Virus record (IMG/VR): IMGVR_UViG_3300044802_000078
Coordinates: 1 to 25,368 of that record
Origin: a virus
Reading direction: 5' to 3' (one strand)
DNA: 25,368 bases
Positions 1-8,130 of this stretch are shown here, piece after piece. Every line of letters starts with the position of its first letter. Positions within the stretch are counted from its first letter, which is position 1. The position numbers were made by a program, and so were the translations under genes. Under the pieces are notes generated by a model. That model was not told where the DNA came from. It was given only the letters and a program-made list of their open reading frames with translations, and searched no databases.

Positions 1-2
1 GG

Positions 3-2645
3 GTTCGGGAAGTCGAGCCTGGAAAGAAGAGTCTCTCGGAATGCCGGGATGATTCGGAAAGTTCGGGGAAGTCCCTGTTAGTAAGGGTCGAAGCTACTCA
101 TTCAGGGATAGTGAATGGTAATCAAAGATTTTACCGTCCTGACCGTATGCAGGATTCAGTCTATCGCTGGACTGAACCCAATAAGCCTTTGAAGCCTGTT
201 CTCGTTGAACATGAGAAAGAGGGCTCAGCAATCGGGCGTGTTCATTCCGCCCACTACATCGATCTCTCGTATCAGTATCGTGATGATCTGCCCGAGATCG
301 GTAACATGCTCTTTTACGCAGACGCGACAACAAAGCGTCTCGACCTTTTTAAGTCCATCAACATGGTTTTGGATAAGCTCCAGCCACTCGATGATTATAA
401 AGGTCTAGGGTACATCGAGTTGGGGATGAAAATCACCAATCCCGATGGGATCCGAAAGGTGCTCACGGGTGAGTACCTTACAGTCTCGGTTGGTTTCCAA
501 ACTGACCAGGCCATCTGTTCCGCGTGCCATACTGACTGGGCTGTCGACGATCGTTGTGAGCACAAATTGGGAGAAATGGTTGACGGTAAGAAGATGTTCC
601 TTATCGCTGGCAACTTCTTCTATAAGGAATTAAGCTTCGTCAATTTCCCCGCCGACCCATTTGCACAGGTTATCTCTAAGGAACTCCTGAAAGATAGTCT
701 ACATAATAAGATGTTCTTTATGGGTTTGCGTCAGGAACGCCAGGCTAAAGTACTAGCAGCCTGCGACATGACTGATAGTCTTGACCTGGGTAAGATGTAT
801 GAAGCAGATATTCAGGTTGCAGATCCTACCGACATCAAGGACAGTGAGATGCTTGTTGAACTGCAAAGCTATCTAGATGAAATGAATAAGGCGCCGCTCA
901 CAAAAGAGCGCGCTGCTGAAATCTCCGACAAGATCAAAGCCTTGGATCCCAAGGAAGAGCCTGAGAAGGAGATGGTGCGCAGGGTAAATACGACCCTGAA
1001 GTCACACATTCAGAAGCACGGTTTAGAAGCCGTGGCTGACAAAAAGATTACGAAGGAACAGGTCGAAGCCAAGATTGAAGCTTTGATCCCAACCCTTCAA
1101 GATATGTCGGTTGAAGCGCGCGGTCATTATCTGACCCGCATCGCCGAAGAGGCCAAGCAGTTCGAATTGGAGGTTCCTCCGATCGATGTTGCTACCCTCG
1201 AGCCATATCACGATTGGAAGATCGAAGAGCTCCCTGAAGATGAGAGAGCTTTCTTCGCCGACCCAGACGCCCTGTATGAACAGATGTTCGCCAAGGCGGA
1301 TACCGAAGAGGCTGTCAAGGCTGAGGATGCCGAATTTGGCGAAATCCTGACCGATGCCAAGCTCTCTACAGAGAAGCGCAAGAGCCTTAAGGGTTCAGCC
1401 TTCTGTGGCCCGGGTCGCAGCTTCCCAGTTCCGGATTGTGCCCACGTTACAGCCGCTCGCCGTTTAATCGGCCGCGCCAAGGTGGGCAGTGCAACCAAGT
1501 CCAAGATACTCGCCTGCGTATCCCGCAAGGCCAGTGCAATGGGCTGCGGTGGCAAGAAGAAGGATGCAGACCCAACACCAGTTCTGACGGATTCCGTCAA
1601 GACCCTGTTGGCAGAACTCCACAAGGTGGAGATCTTCTCCTTCGAAGATGCAAAGATTCCTGCAGATACGCTCACTCATCTGGATGCTCTGAATGGCCAC
1701 TACAAGGCCGCAGACGACCAGGGCAAGGGAGCAATGCGCTACGGCCTATACGCTAATTTGGGTCACTGGCAGTCCATGTCCGACCGTTGCTACGCAATGG
1801 ATCGCATAAAGGAAATCGAAGAAGGAGCCGAAAAGAAAGACTCCATCACTGAGATCGTCCTGACGGATGCCGAGAAGAAAGCACCTCTTATGTTGGTGGG
1901 TGCTGGACTCAAGACCGAGATGGGCAAGGGTTTTGTGCCCAAGGGTGCTTCGAATAGTTACGAAGCTCTCCATAAGGCACACAGCGGCGCGGACGTTGAG
2001 GGCAAGTCCCACATCGTTAGTGCAGCCGGCGCCCTTCTAGAGACCTGGCATTCCGGATCCCTGCTTGAGTATCATCGCAAGCTGTTGGCTCCTGGAACAG
2101 GCCAGACTTTAAAGGACATGATTGTCCTGACCGCGGAAGAGCATGACACTCTTATCGTGGGTCAGGAAAAGCTCGAAACTCAGCTCGCAGCAGTAAGGGC
2201 TGAAGTCGATGCTCTGCAGCAACAGAATACCATTCTGGTGAAGAGCCTGAAGAAAGACAGGGCCACGACACTTGTAGCAATGAAAGTGCTCACCGGAGAA
2301 GCTGGCTTCCAGGGTCTTTCGGATACCGACCTTCAAACGAAGGTAACCGAAAGAGAGCAGCGCAGCCTGGCAAGTCTGAGAGATGCGCTGGATGATGAGC
2401 TGGCTAAGCTGTCCGGTTTCACATTCCAGGGTAGCACGTCAGCAGCGAAGCCCAATGAGGCGGGTGTTAAGTCCATTGCAGACAATGCAAAGCTTAACCC
2501 AGACGGTTCTACAAACGTGACCGACAACAAGGATAGCAAGCAAGATCCCCCGGCACGTAAACTTCCAAGAGATCCAAAGGCAGCAAGATCAGTCCTGTTC
2601 TTTGAAAACAAGACCAAGGACATCAAGCCAGCCCCTAAGGAGTAA
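3..2645 (+). CDS. Prohead protease fused to scaffold-like region (5' partial)
   Basis: Head maturation protease joined to a long scaffold-like tail. The frame is open to the left edge, and residues encoded before the GTG at 111 (ending THSGIVNGNQRFYRPDRM) look like the start of a protease domain, so the true start lies upstream. Numbering from the GTG, a histidine at 34 (LVEHEKEG), a serine at 126 (YLTVSVGF) and an acidic residue at 173 (YKELSFVNFPADPF) fit the His/Ser herpes-assemblin-like prohead protease fold. A CSAC...CEH cysteine/histidine cluster (about 136-151) may bind zinc. Around residues 430-480 is a conserved phage block with FCGPGRSFPVPDCAH, resembling DUF6582. The region after about 660 is predicted coiled coil and the end is charged, as in scaffolds. 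The SD of the next gene overlaps its stop. Protease call is strong; scaffold role is inferred. Confidence 0.8.
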   Translation, partial: VREVEPGKKSLSECRDDSESSGKSLLVRVEATHSGIVNGNQRFYRPDRMQDSVYRWTEPNKPLKPVLVEHEKEGSAIGRVHSAHYIDLSYQYRDDLPEIGNMLFYADATTKRLDLFKSINMVLDKLQPLDDYKGLGYIELGMKITNPDGIRKVLTGEYLTVSVGFQTDQAICSACHTDWAVDDRCEHKLGEMVDGKKMFLIAGNFFYKELSFVNFPADPFAQVISKELLKDSLHNKMFFMGLRQERQAKVLAACDMTDSLDLGKMYEADIQVADPTDIKDSEMLVELQSYLDEMNKAPLTKERAAEISDKIKALDPKEEPEKEMVRRVNTTLKSHIQKHGLEAVADKKITKEQVEAKIEALIPTLQDMSVEARGHYLTRIAEEAKQFELEVPPIDVATLEPYHDWKIEELPEDERAFFADPDALYEQMFAKADTEEAVKAEDAEFGEILTDAKLSTEKRKSLKGSAFCGPGRSFPVPDCAHVTAARRLIGRAKVGSATKSKILACVSRKASAMGCGGKKKDADPTPVLTDSVKTLLAELHKVEIFSFEDAKIPADTLTHLDALNGHYKAADDQGKGAMRYGLYANLGHWQSMSDRCYAMDRIKEIEEGAEKKDSITEIVLTDAEKKAPLMLVGAGLKTEMGKGFVPKGASNSYEALHKAHSGADVEGKSHIVSAAGALLETWHSGSLLEYHRKLLAPGTGQTLKDMIVLTAEEHDTLIVGQEKLETQLAAVRAEVDALQQQNTILVKSLKKDRATTLVAMKVLTGEAGFQGLSDTDLQTKVTEREQRSLASLRDALDDELAKLSGFTFQGSTSAAKPNEAGVKSIADNAKLNPDGSTNVTDNKDSKQDPPARKLPRDPKAARSVLFFENKTKDIKPAPKE

Positions 2646-2651
2646 TACACA

Positions 2652-4160
2652 ATGTCTCTCGACATCAATAACAATTACCGCGGTACTTTGTATGGTCGTG
2701 ACCGTCTAGGCTACACGACTCCGGATGCTGATGCATCTGAACCGCTGCGTCCGTTCCTCCCTGTGCCCTATCCAGCCCCGTGGCTGCCTGGCAAGCGCTT
2801 GGATGAAGGTCACCCAGTGGGAGCTCAGGTCGTGCTCAGCTCGCACTCTATTGTCGGTCTCGACAAGTCGGGTGCATTGGTCCCTGCCGGTTTGATTGCA
2901 GGTACTCAGAACTCTTCGCAAATAGCAACTATAGACAATGATGCTACGAACACAGCTGCGCATGCTGGTGGTGTAGTAACACTTACCCTCCCTGACGCAA
3001 AAGTTGATGTGACCGGTATTGTTTCTGGCACGAATAGTGCACCAGCAACTTCTCCTCATGTTGACAACGGTGGAGATGCTTCCTATGCTGCTGGCGATAC
3101 TATTAAGATCCTTACCTCAGGTGTTCCTAATCTTGATGGTTCCTATGTGCTGCTCAGCGCAACACATACAGCCACCCCCTCCTGGGTTCTGACAGTTGCT
3201 GAGAGTGCTTCTATCACTCCCGGTCAGTTTACCGGCGGTACACTCCGCAACACTCGCGGCCTCTACTGCGCAGTTCAGTATGGTCAGAATGACGTCGGCT
3301 TTGCCCGCAACGTTGCAACCGGTAACCCGGTGGCAGCAGCTGGCGAATACGAAGTTCTTGCTGCTCCATCTGATGGCGTGCAGGGCGATATTATCGTATT
3401 CCCGAACGGGAACGTGATCTCTGTCCTGACTGCAGATGTAACTTTTGGTCAGGGATGCAACGTTATTCCTAATGGCGTGGCTCGCCCAGTCGGATATGTG
3501 GTCCGCAACGTGTTCCAGTTCCTCGGTGGCGTGAATCTCATTAGCGCAACCAACGGTATCTTCTACACCCTCGAGTCGATGGTTCCTCTTCAGTTCCGCG
3601 TTCACAACTACATGCATGAAATGGGCACTGCAATCCAGACCCACTTCGTTCTCCGTATGCCGTGGATCGGTGCAAGTCCGGCAGCCCTCCAGGCTTTCGC
3701 GACTGCAGATGGTATCTCTGGATACGTCCAGACTGATTTCGGCCGTAGCTTCGTACACGCAACAGGTGGCACAGCTGGCAACCCATATGCCCTTAACGGC
3801 TTGTCGGTTGTTGCTTCCCGCCTCGGCTGTGGACAAGATGCCGGCAACTATTCCTTCTACAATTCCAACGTAAACGGCTTCGATGAAATTTGCGGCCGCG
3901 TGCTTGGCGTAGAATCTCTGTATCCTATCCGTGACTTCGCAAACCGCGTTCGTACACAGTTTGAACGCGCGACGGAAGCGGTAGGACCGTTCACAACCAA
4001 GACCCCGTCTATCGGACAGCTTGGTGGATCGGCAACCCGCGGTATGGATTATATGGTCAACCTGACGAACGACGGAATTCTCCGCCTCGCCTCCGACCAG
4101 AATAAGACCATCCGTCCGGAATATGCAACTTATGTCTATGTTCACTTCCTGGCTCGTTAA
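2652..4160 (+). CDS. Capsid-associated structural protein
   Basis: 502-residue protein between the prohead protease and the major capsid gene, with AAGGAG at 2637-2642, nine bases before the ATG. I do not recognise a named family. The first ~80 residues are proline-rich and end in a short beta segment (VGAQVVLSSHSIVGLD). Residues about 90-190 form a small beta-rich module (GGVVTLTLP, AAGDTIKILTSG, LDGSYVLLSA, WVLTVAES) whose pattern recurs in the sheath and in the protein at 6000-7619. The C-terminal 300 residues are unrelated to that module and end YATYVYVHFLAR. There is no signal peptide or membrane segment. The position suggests a decoration, vertex or inner-capsid protein, possibly cut by the protease. 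Function is inferred from context only. Confidence 0.6.
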   Translation: MSLDINNNYRGTLYGRDRLGYTTPDADASEPLRPFLPVPYPAPWLPGKRLDEGHPVGAQVVLSSHSIVGLDKSGALVPAGLIAGTQNSSQIATIDNDATNTAAHAGGVVTLTLPDAKVDVTGIVSGTNSAPATSPHVDNGGDASYAAGDTIKILTSGVPNLDGSYVLLSATHTATPSWVLTVAESASITPGQFTGGTLRNTRGLYCAVQYGQNDVGFARNVATGNPVAAAGEYEVLAAPSDGVQGDIIVFPNGNVISVLTADVTFGQGCNVIPNGVARPVGYVVRNVFQFLGGVNLISATNGIFYTLESMVPLQFRVHNYMHEMGTAIQTHFVLRMPWIGASPAALQAFATADGISGYVQTDFGRSFVHATGGTAGNPYALNGLSVVASRLGCGQDAGNYSFYNSNVNGFDEICGRVLGVESLYPIRDFANRVRTQFERATEAVGPFTTKTPSIGQLGGSATRGMDYMVNLTNDGILRLASDQNKTIRPEYATYVYVHFLAR

Positions 4161-4207
4161 GAGCTGGTAAGTCGAATTAGATCCCGGTGATTGTTTGCGA
4201 GGGACCC

Positions 4208-4429
4208 GTGCGCTTATTGACCTTTATTACAAAAGGCAAGGCAGTTATTCAAGGCGATTCACTGCGATGCGCGGCTCCCCGGGCAAACGATAACCGTAGA
4301 CAGTGTAATAAACTTTTGGCAAAGAAGAACGAGCAAGGTCAGATCGCTGGCAATTTCCGTTGCGAGCGATGTCATCAGGAAATAGAAGTAAAGTTGGCAC
4401 CCGCTCGCGAAGACCTAGCCAAGTCCTAA
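4208..4429 (+). CDS. Small Com-like zinc-ribbon protein
   Basis: 73-residue basic protein with four cysteines (C21, C33, C52, C55). The core QCNKLLAKKN followed by FRCERCHQEIEV matches the pattern of the phage Mu Com family, small zinc-finger RNA-binding translational regulators, although the first cysteine pair is spaced wider than usual. I chose GTG at 4208 because GAGGG at 4199-4203 lies just upstream; the same frame also opens with a GTG at 4187, which has no SD. It sits between a capsid-associated gene and the major capsid gene. In Mu, Com activates translation of the adjacent mom gene; no mom-like gene is visible here, so a role in controlling a neighbour such as the capsid gene is speculation. 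Zinc-ribbon identity is fairly safe; function is open. Confidence 0.6.
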   Translation: MRLLTFITKGKAVIQGDSLRCAAPRANDNRRQCNKLLAKKNEQGQIAGNFRCERCHQEIEVKLAPAREDLAKS

Positions 4430-4477
4430 AGTAATCGCAAGAGGTTCAAAGTAACCCTAATCTCATTTGGAGAAATC

Positions 4478-5842
4478 ATGGCCAAGAACGTAAAACTCGA
4501 ACAGCCCGACTGGAACGACTCACAGGTAAAGACTGACCTTGCACGTATGGAAGCTATCTTCCGTACAGGCGGGTACGACCCAGTCGAAAAGAAACAGATC
4601 TCGATGAAGGACGCTTTGGACATTCCAAACGCCGCATTCTTGATCCCTCGGGTTCTGACGACCTTCGTTCAGGAAGGCATCGAGCCCATGTTGATTGGCA
4701 CCAGCCTGCTTCAGCGCGTTGACTACGTGCCTGGCATGCAGACTGTCTTCCCAGCCATCGACGTGCTCATAGCACGTGAAGTTGGCGACGGAATGGCACT
4801 GCCGATCTTCAATATCAACATTGGTGGGGCACAGACCTTTGGCGTGCATGTCACGCGTCACGGGTTGGCGCTCCGCATCAGTGAGCGCTTCGTGGAACAG
4901 TCCACCTATCCGTGGATTCAGTACTGGATGCGTCTCGCCGGCAATGCGCTTGCACGCCACAAGGAAGAGTTCATCTTCAATTTCATTACCCAGCTCGGCA
5001 CGGTGATCTTTGACAACGATCCAAGTGCTCGTACTACTGGCTCTGTCCAACAGCCTGTTAAGGGTATCACCACAGGTCGTAACCTTAAGGGTCAGTTCAA
5101 CGGTTCTATGACCGCTGACGACGTGTTCGACATGTATGCCCAGATCCTCACTCAGGGTTTCATCCCTGACGTGATGCTGATTCACCCGATGTCATGGCTG
5201 CAGTGGGTCAAGGACCCGGTGCTCCGTGAATTCGCCATCCAGAATGGAGGCGGCTCCTACTTCGCACAGTGGACTGGTCAAGCCAATGAGCTGAGCAAGC
5301 CGTTCTTTAACTTCGGTGCTCTCGGCTTCGGTCAAGGACAGACTGGACAGTTTACTGCCGGTGCTCTCACTGGTGGTCAGACGTCTACAGCAGCTGGCTT
5401 GCCTCAGACTCAGAAGTCTGGGCCTGTGCTGCCTAACTACCTCGGACTCCCGTTCCGCATCGTAGTCAGCCCGTTTATGAAGTTTGACCCTGTCAACCGC
5501 CTGGTTGATACGGTTATCTTCAATAGCACGAACCTGGGCGCCCTGATCGTTGATCAGGATCCTCATGTTAACTCTTGGGATGACCCAATGTACGATCTCC
5601 GTAACATTTCAATCGAAGAGTCCTATGGTCTCGCCCTCATCAATGAAGGCCAGGCAATCGGCACTGCTAAGAACATTAAGCTCCGCCCGAACGAAATCGT
5701 TCTGCCGGCTCGCTCCATCATGGACATCGGTGTTGCTCAGTCTGCAGGCACTTTCCAGACCTACGAGAACACGCAAGTCTTTGGTGCATCTCCAGTCGAT
5801 CCTACGCTCGTTGCGCTTTCGGATCTCCCGACGACCGACTAA
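4478..5842 (+). CDS. Major capsid protein (HK97 fold)
   Basis: 454-residue protein with GGAGAA just before the ATG. The order of segments fits HK97-fold capsid proteins: an N-terminal arm, a stretch with alternating hydrophobics and GVHVTRHGLALRISERFVEQ, a long helix (the spine) through ALARHKEEFIFNF, then DDVFDMYAQILTQGFIPDVM and HPMSWLQWVKDPVLREF, the typical A-domain pattern in which a residue window is addressed as a position on a plate. The tail contains LGLPFRIVVSPFM and a final beta-rich segment. It follows the protease-scaffold gene and precedes a hairpin plus a new promoter candidate, as expected for a highly expressed capsid gene. No clear N-terminal propeptide cleavage site can be picked by eye. 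Confidence 0.87.
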   Translation: MAKNVKLEQPDWNDSQVKTDLARMEAIFRTGGYDPVEKKQISMKDALDIPNAAFLIPRVLTTFVQEGIEPMLIGTSLLQRVDYVPGMQTVFPAIDVLIAREVGDGMALPIFNINIGGAQTFGVHVTRHGLALRISERFVEQSTYPWIQYWMRLAGNALARHKEEFIFNFITQLGTVIFDNDPSARTTGSVQQPVKGITTGRNLKGQFNGSMTADDVFDMYAQILTQGFIPDVMLIHPMSWLQWVKDPVLREFAIQNGGGSYFAQWTGQANELSKPFFNFGALGFGQGQTGQFTAGALTGGQTSTAAGLPQTQKSGPVLPNYLGLPFRIVVSPFMKFDPVNRLVDTVIFNSTNLGALIVDQDPHVNSWDDPMYDLRNISIEESYGLALINEGQAIGTAKNIKLRPNEIVLPARSIMDIGVAQSAGTFQTYENTQVFGASPVDPTLVALSDLPTTD

Positions 5843-5891
5843 TAGGTTGGCGGCTTAAGCAAGACCTTAGGGCAGCCTAGCTGTCCGCACA

Positions 5892-5947
5892 GAGGGTGGC
5901 CCGGTAAATCGGCCCGAAAAACCCGGGCTGACCACTGGACCACCCTC
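5892..5947 (+). terminator. Long stem-loop after the capsid gene, possible terminator
   Basis: An 8-bp perfect outer stem (GAGGGTGG 5892-5899 with CCACCCTC 5940-5947) encloses a second 7-bp stem (CGGCCCG 5910-5916 with CGGGCTG 5924-5930, one G-U pair) with a 7-base loop. A T-rich stretch (ATTGTGTTTT) follows. This placement, 50 bases after the capsid stop, suits an intrinsic terminator, but the two-stem shape is unusual and a stable mRNA 3' end or other RNA role is possible. GCCCGG at 5899-5904 can also pair with CCGGGC at 5923-5928, an alternative fold. Confidence 0.45.
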
Positions 5948-5955
5948 ATTGTGTT

Positions 5956-5984
5956 TTGGGGCAAATCAAATTACGTGATATCAT
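5956..5984 (+). promoter_or_regulatory. Candidate sigma70-type promoter
   Basis: TTGGGG at 5956-5961 and TATCAT at 5979-5984 are separated by 17 bases, and TG at 5976-5977 makes an extended -10. It follows the stem-loop after the capsid gene and precedes the SD of the gene at 6000. The -35 match is weak. Confidence 0.35.
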
Positions 5985-5999
5985 TTAAGAGGATATACA

Positions 6000-7619
6000 A
6001 TGTCTACAGCTTACTCAATTCCTATAGTACAGGCAGAAACGGATAACACTGGAACACATCTTCCATTTGCCCTGACACTCAATCTGCCAACAACCACGCC
6101 ATTGACAGGTGGAGCGGTAACCTGGGCTCTCTCTGCCAATGTAGGCGGTCATGCAGGTACACTAACACCGTCGAACGATGGTCAGTCGGCCCTCTATACT
6201 GTGAATTCGGCCGGGGTGTCTACTGATCACGAGACTGTTACAGCTACTACTAAAACAGCTGCTGCAGGTGTCTGCGGTTCTTGGCAGCCGGGCAGACTCT
6301 ATCGCCTAGGTGATAAGATCGTTGATCAGAATGGGTATCTCCAAACAGTCACATCAGCTGCTCGACTGCTTCCATTACCATATACTCCAGAGCACAATTC
6401 TATTCCTTCGTTTGTTACTGGATGGAATCAGGCTGCTCCTAATGAAGATGTAGGTGATGGTGGTTGGTTTGAGGCCATCAGTGATGCCAAGTTAGTCAGC
6501 GCTGCCGCTTTAGCAGTATTCTCAATTGATCCAAACGGTCTCAACTTCATCTTGAATCAGGGTGATGGTGACATTAATGGTGACTGGCCTCTGGGAGCAA
6601 CTCTACCAGCCGGCGCGGATACCAACCAGCAAGGCCCAGCAACAGGTTATCACTTGAACTCGGCTGGTGCTATCGTTGCCGGTCCATCTCCTATTCCAAC
6701 AACAGCCGCTTTGGTTACTGTGCTTGCTGCTGGTTTCTCAAGCGGAGCTAATTACATCGCTTATCCAGGTGCTACTGAAGCTGGTACTTCTGCAGGTATT
6801 GATTCCCCGGTTCCGACCGTTCTTACATTAACTGCAGTAGCAGCTTCTTCTGGCGGTGTGGCAGTTTATACCGGTACGATCGCAGCCAACGCTACGATTG
6901 CTGCTGGCCTTGTCGGTCTTACATTCGTTGTATCTGGCTTTATTGTCGCTGCGGACAATGGAACGTTCCTCTGCACAGCAGCTTCTACAACGACCTTGAC
7001 TTTGCAGAACGCATCTGCAACAGCTCAGACACATGCAGGTTCTGCTTATGCTCTGGTTCCTACAGATCTTCGTATAAAGAATGCTTCTTACTCGGAAAGA
7101 GGAGCAGGTGCTCTTGGCACCTTCGTTCTCACCGGAGTAACGACTACAGTTGCCGGTAGTGGTGTGGCGGTTTATGCTGGCACAATCACTGGTGGCGCAA
7201 CGCCTGCCAATAATGCTTTTGCTGGTTATGCTTTCACAGTTGCTGGATATGTTACATATCCAAAGAACAATGGTGTCTTCCTCTGCACGGCTTCTACGGG
7301 CTCGACTCTGACCCTGGCCAATGCATCGGCAACAACTGAATCAATCGCATCAACTGCAACTAATACTGGCGTCCGTGCATATCTTGACGCACAAGGCAAT
7401 GCTCACGTTGGTTGGCAGATTGCTGAAGGTACTCAGAACTTCTCAGAAGCTGTGGCTATCCCGCCAAACTTCTCCACAACCGGCAGTGCGTATACGAATG
7501 ACAATGAACTGATCTGGCAGAATGGTGGGCTGGCAGCTACAGCTTCATCGGTTGCTACTGTTCTCACTCTTGCAACAGGTGCTTCTATTCCTCTTGGCTA
7601 CTCTGCTCTCTTAGGCTAA
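6000..7619 (+). CDS. Modular virion surface protein with Ig-like repeats
   Basis: 539-residue protein, SD AAGAGGA eight bases before the ATG. Residues about 10-88 look like a bacterial Ig-like (Big) domain. Residues 95-120 contain WQPGRLYRLGDKIVDQNGYL, a W-x-x-G-x-x-Y-x-x-G-D carbohydrate-binding-like module that recurs twice in the gene at 8123. Residues about 274-349 and 375-456 are two copies of one beta-sandwich module (GGVAVYTGTI...NGTFLCTA and GSGVAVYAGTI...NGVFLCTA), near-matching in key positions. No catalytic motif, signal peptide or membrane segment is seen. Such modules are typical of phage decoration, whisker or fibre proteins that bind surface glycans. The gene follows the capsid gene, so a head decoration or head fibre is the best guess. 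Confidence 0.65.
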   Translation: MSTAYSIPIVQAETDNTGTHLPFALTLNLPTTTPLTGGAVTWALSANVGGHAGTLTPSNDGQSALYTVNSAGVSTDHETVTATTKTAAAGVCGSWQPGRLYRLGDKIVDQNGYLQTVTSAARLLPLPYTPEHNSIPSFVTGWNQAAPNEDVGDGGWFEAISDAKLVSAAALAVFSIDPNGLNFILNQGDGDINGDWPLGATLPAGADTNQQGPATGYHLNSAGAIVAGPSPIPTTAALVTVLAAGFSSGANYIAYPGATEAGTSAGIDSPVPTVLTLTAVAASSGGVAVYTGTIAANATIAAGLVGLTFVVSGFIVAADNGTFLCTAASTTTLTLQNASATAQTHAGSAYALVPTDLRIKNASYSERGAGALGTFVLTGVTTTVAGSGVAVYAGTITGGATPANNAFAGYAFTVAGYVTYPKNNGVFLCTASTGSTLTLANASATTESIASTATNTGVRAYLDAQGNAHVGWQIAEGTQNFSEAVAIPPNFSTTGSAYTNDNELIWQNGGLAATASSVATVLTLATGASIPLGYSALLG

Positions 7620-7656
7620 TTGTTAAAGACATTCATGCGACCCCGGAGGTCCTAAT

Positions 7657-8130
7657 ATGTCCAATGTTATAGAGTTCCCAGTTACCCCGGAATACGCCGG
7701 GAAGCTGGTAGCACTCTCTCCGGAGTGTGCCGCCAATCGCTTCCAGTGCCGGGGCTTCGTTGTATTCCGCAATAAACCCCAAGTTGTACCTCCCGGTGCC
7801 GACATGGCATCTATTCAGACGGGTATCCTGGACGGCCGATTGCTCGAGATGGCGCCTGGCAGTGTCCTCGCCTCCAAGAACGCCAGCCTGAACCCCGCCT
7901 CCGAACTTGGGGAAACAGACAAAATCATATTCACCCTCATGACAAAAGAGGGTCTTATTGTGATCACTCCAGATACTCCTGAACAGTCCGCGGCAATTGA
8001 AAAAGAGCTGCAGGAAACAGGACAGCTGGATCTCTCCCATTTCCCCAATATCCAGAAGAGCAAGGCAGTTGTTCCTCATCTTACTGGCATAACCATGACG
8101 GAACTAGAGCCCGAGAAAACAGATGACTAA
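7657..8130 (+). CDS. Hypothetical protein in head gene cluster
   Basis: 157-residue protein with a good SD (GGAGG about 7645-7649) before the ATG. The sequence is mixed alpha/beta with a cysteine pair near residues 24 and 31, a beta-rich centre (DKIIFTLMTKEGLIVITPD) and an acidic C terminus (TELEPEKTDD). I recognise no family and see no membrane segment. Its last eight bases overlap the start of the Ig-like gene at 8123, so the two are likely co-translated. A small virion or assembly protein is plausible from position only. Confidence 0.55.
   Translation: MSNVIEFPVTPEYAGKLVALSPECAANRFQCRGFVVFRNKPQVVPPGADMASIQTGILDGRLLEMAPGSVLASKNASLNPASELGETDKIIFTLMTKEGLIVITPDTPEQSAAIEKELQETGQLDLSHFPNIQKSKAVVPHLTGITMTELEPEKTDD

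Noticed and set aside
111-113. GTG at 111 as the start of the protease gene
   Set aside because: The frame is open to the window edge, and the residues before the GTG fit the N-terminal part of a prohead protease, so the real start is upstream.
3117-4145. 342-residue open frame on the - strand
   Set aside because: It lies wholly opposite the capsid-associated gene, has no SD and gives a composition typical of an antisense shadow.
5892-5947. tRNA-like look of the post-capsid element (8-bp outer stem, inner 5-7 bp stem with 7-base loop) on either strand
   Set aside because: There is no T-arm consensus, no U at loop position 33 on either strand, and only about 56 bases between stem ends, so it cannot be a standard tRNA.
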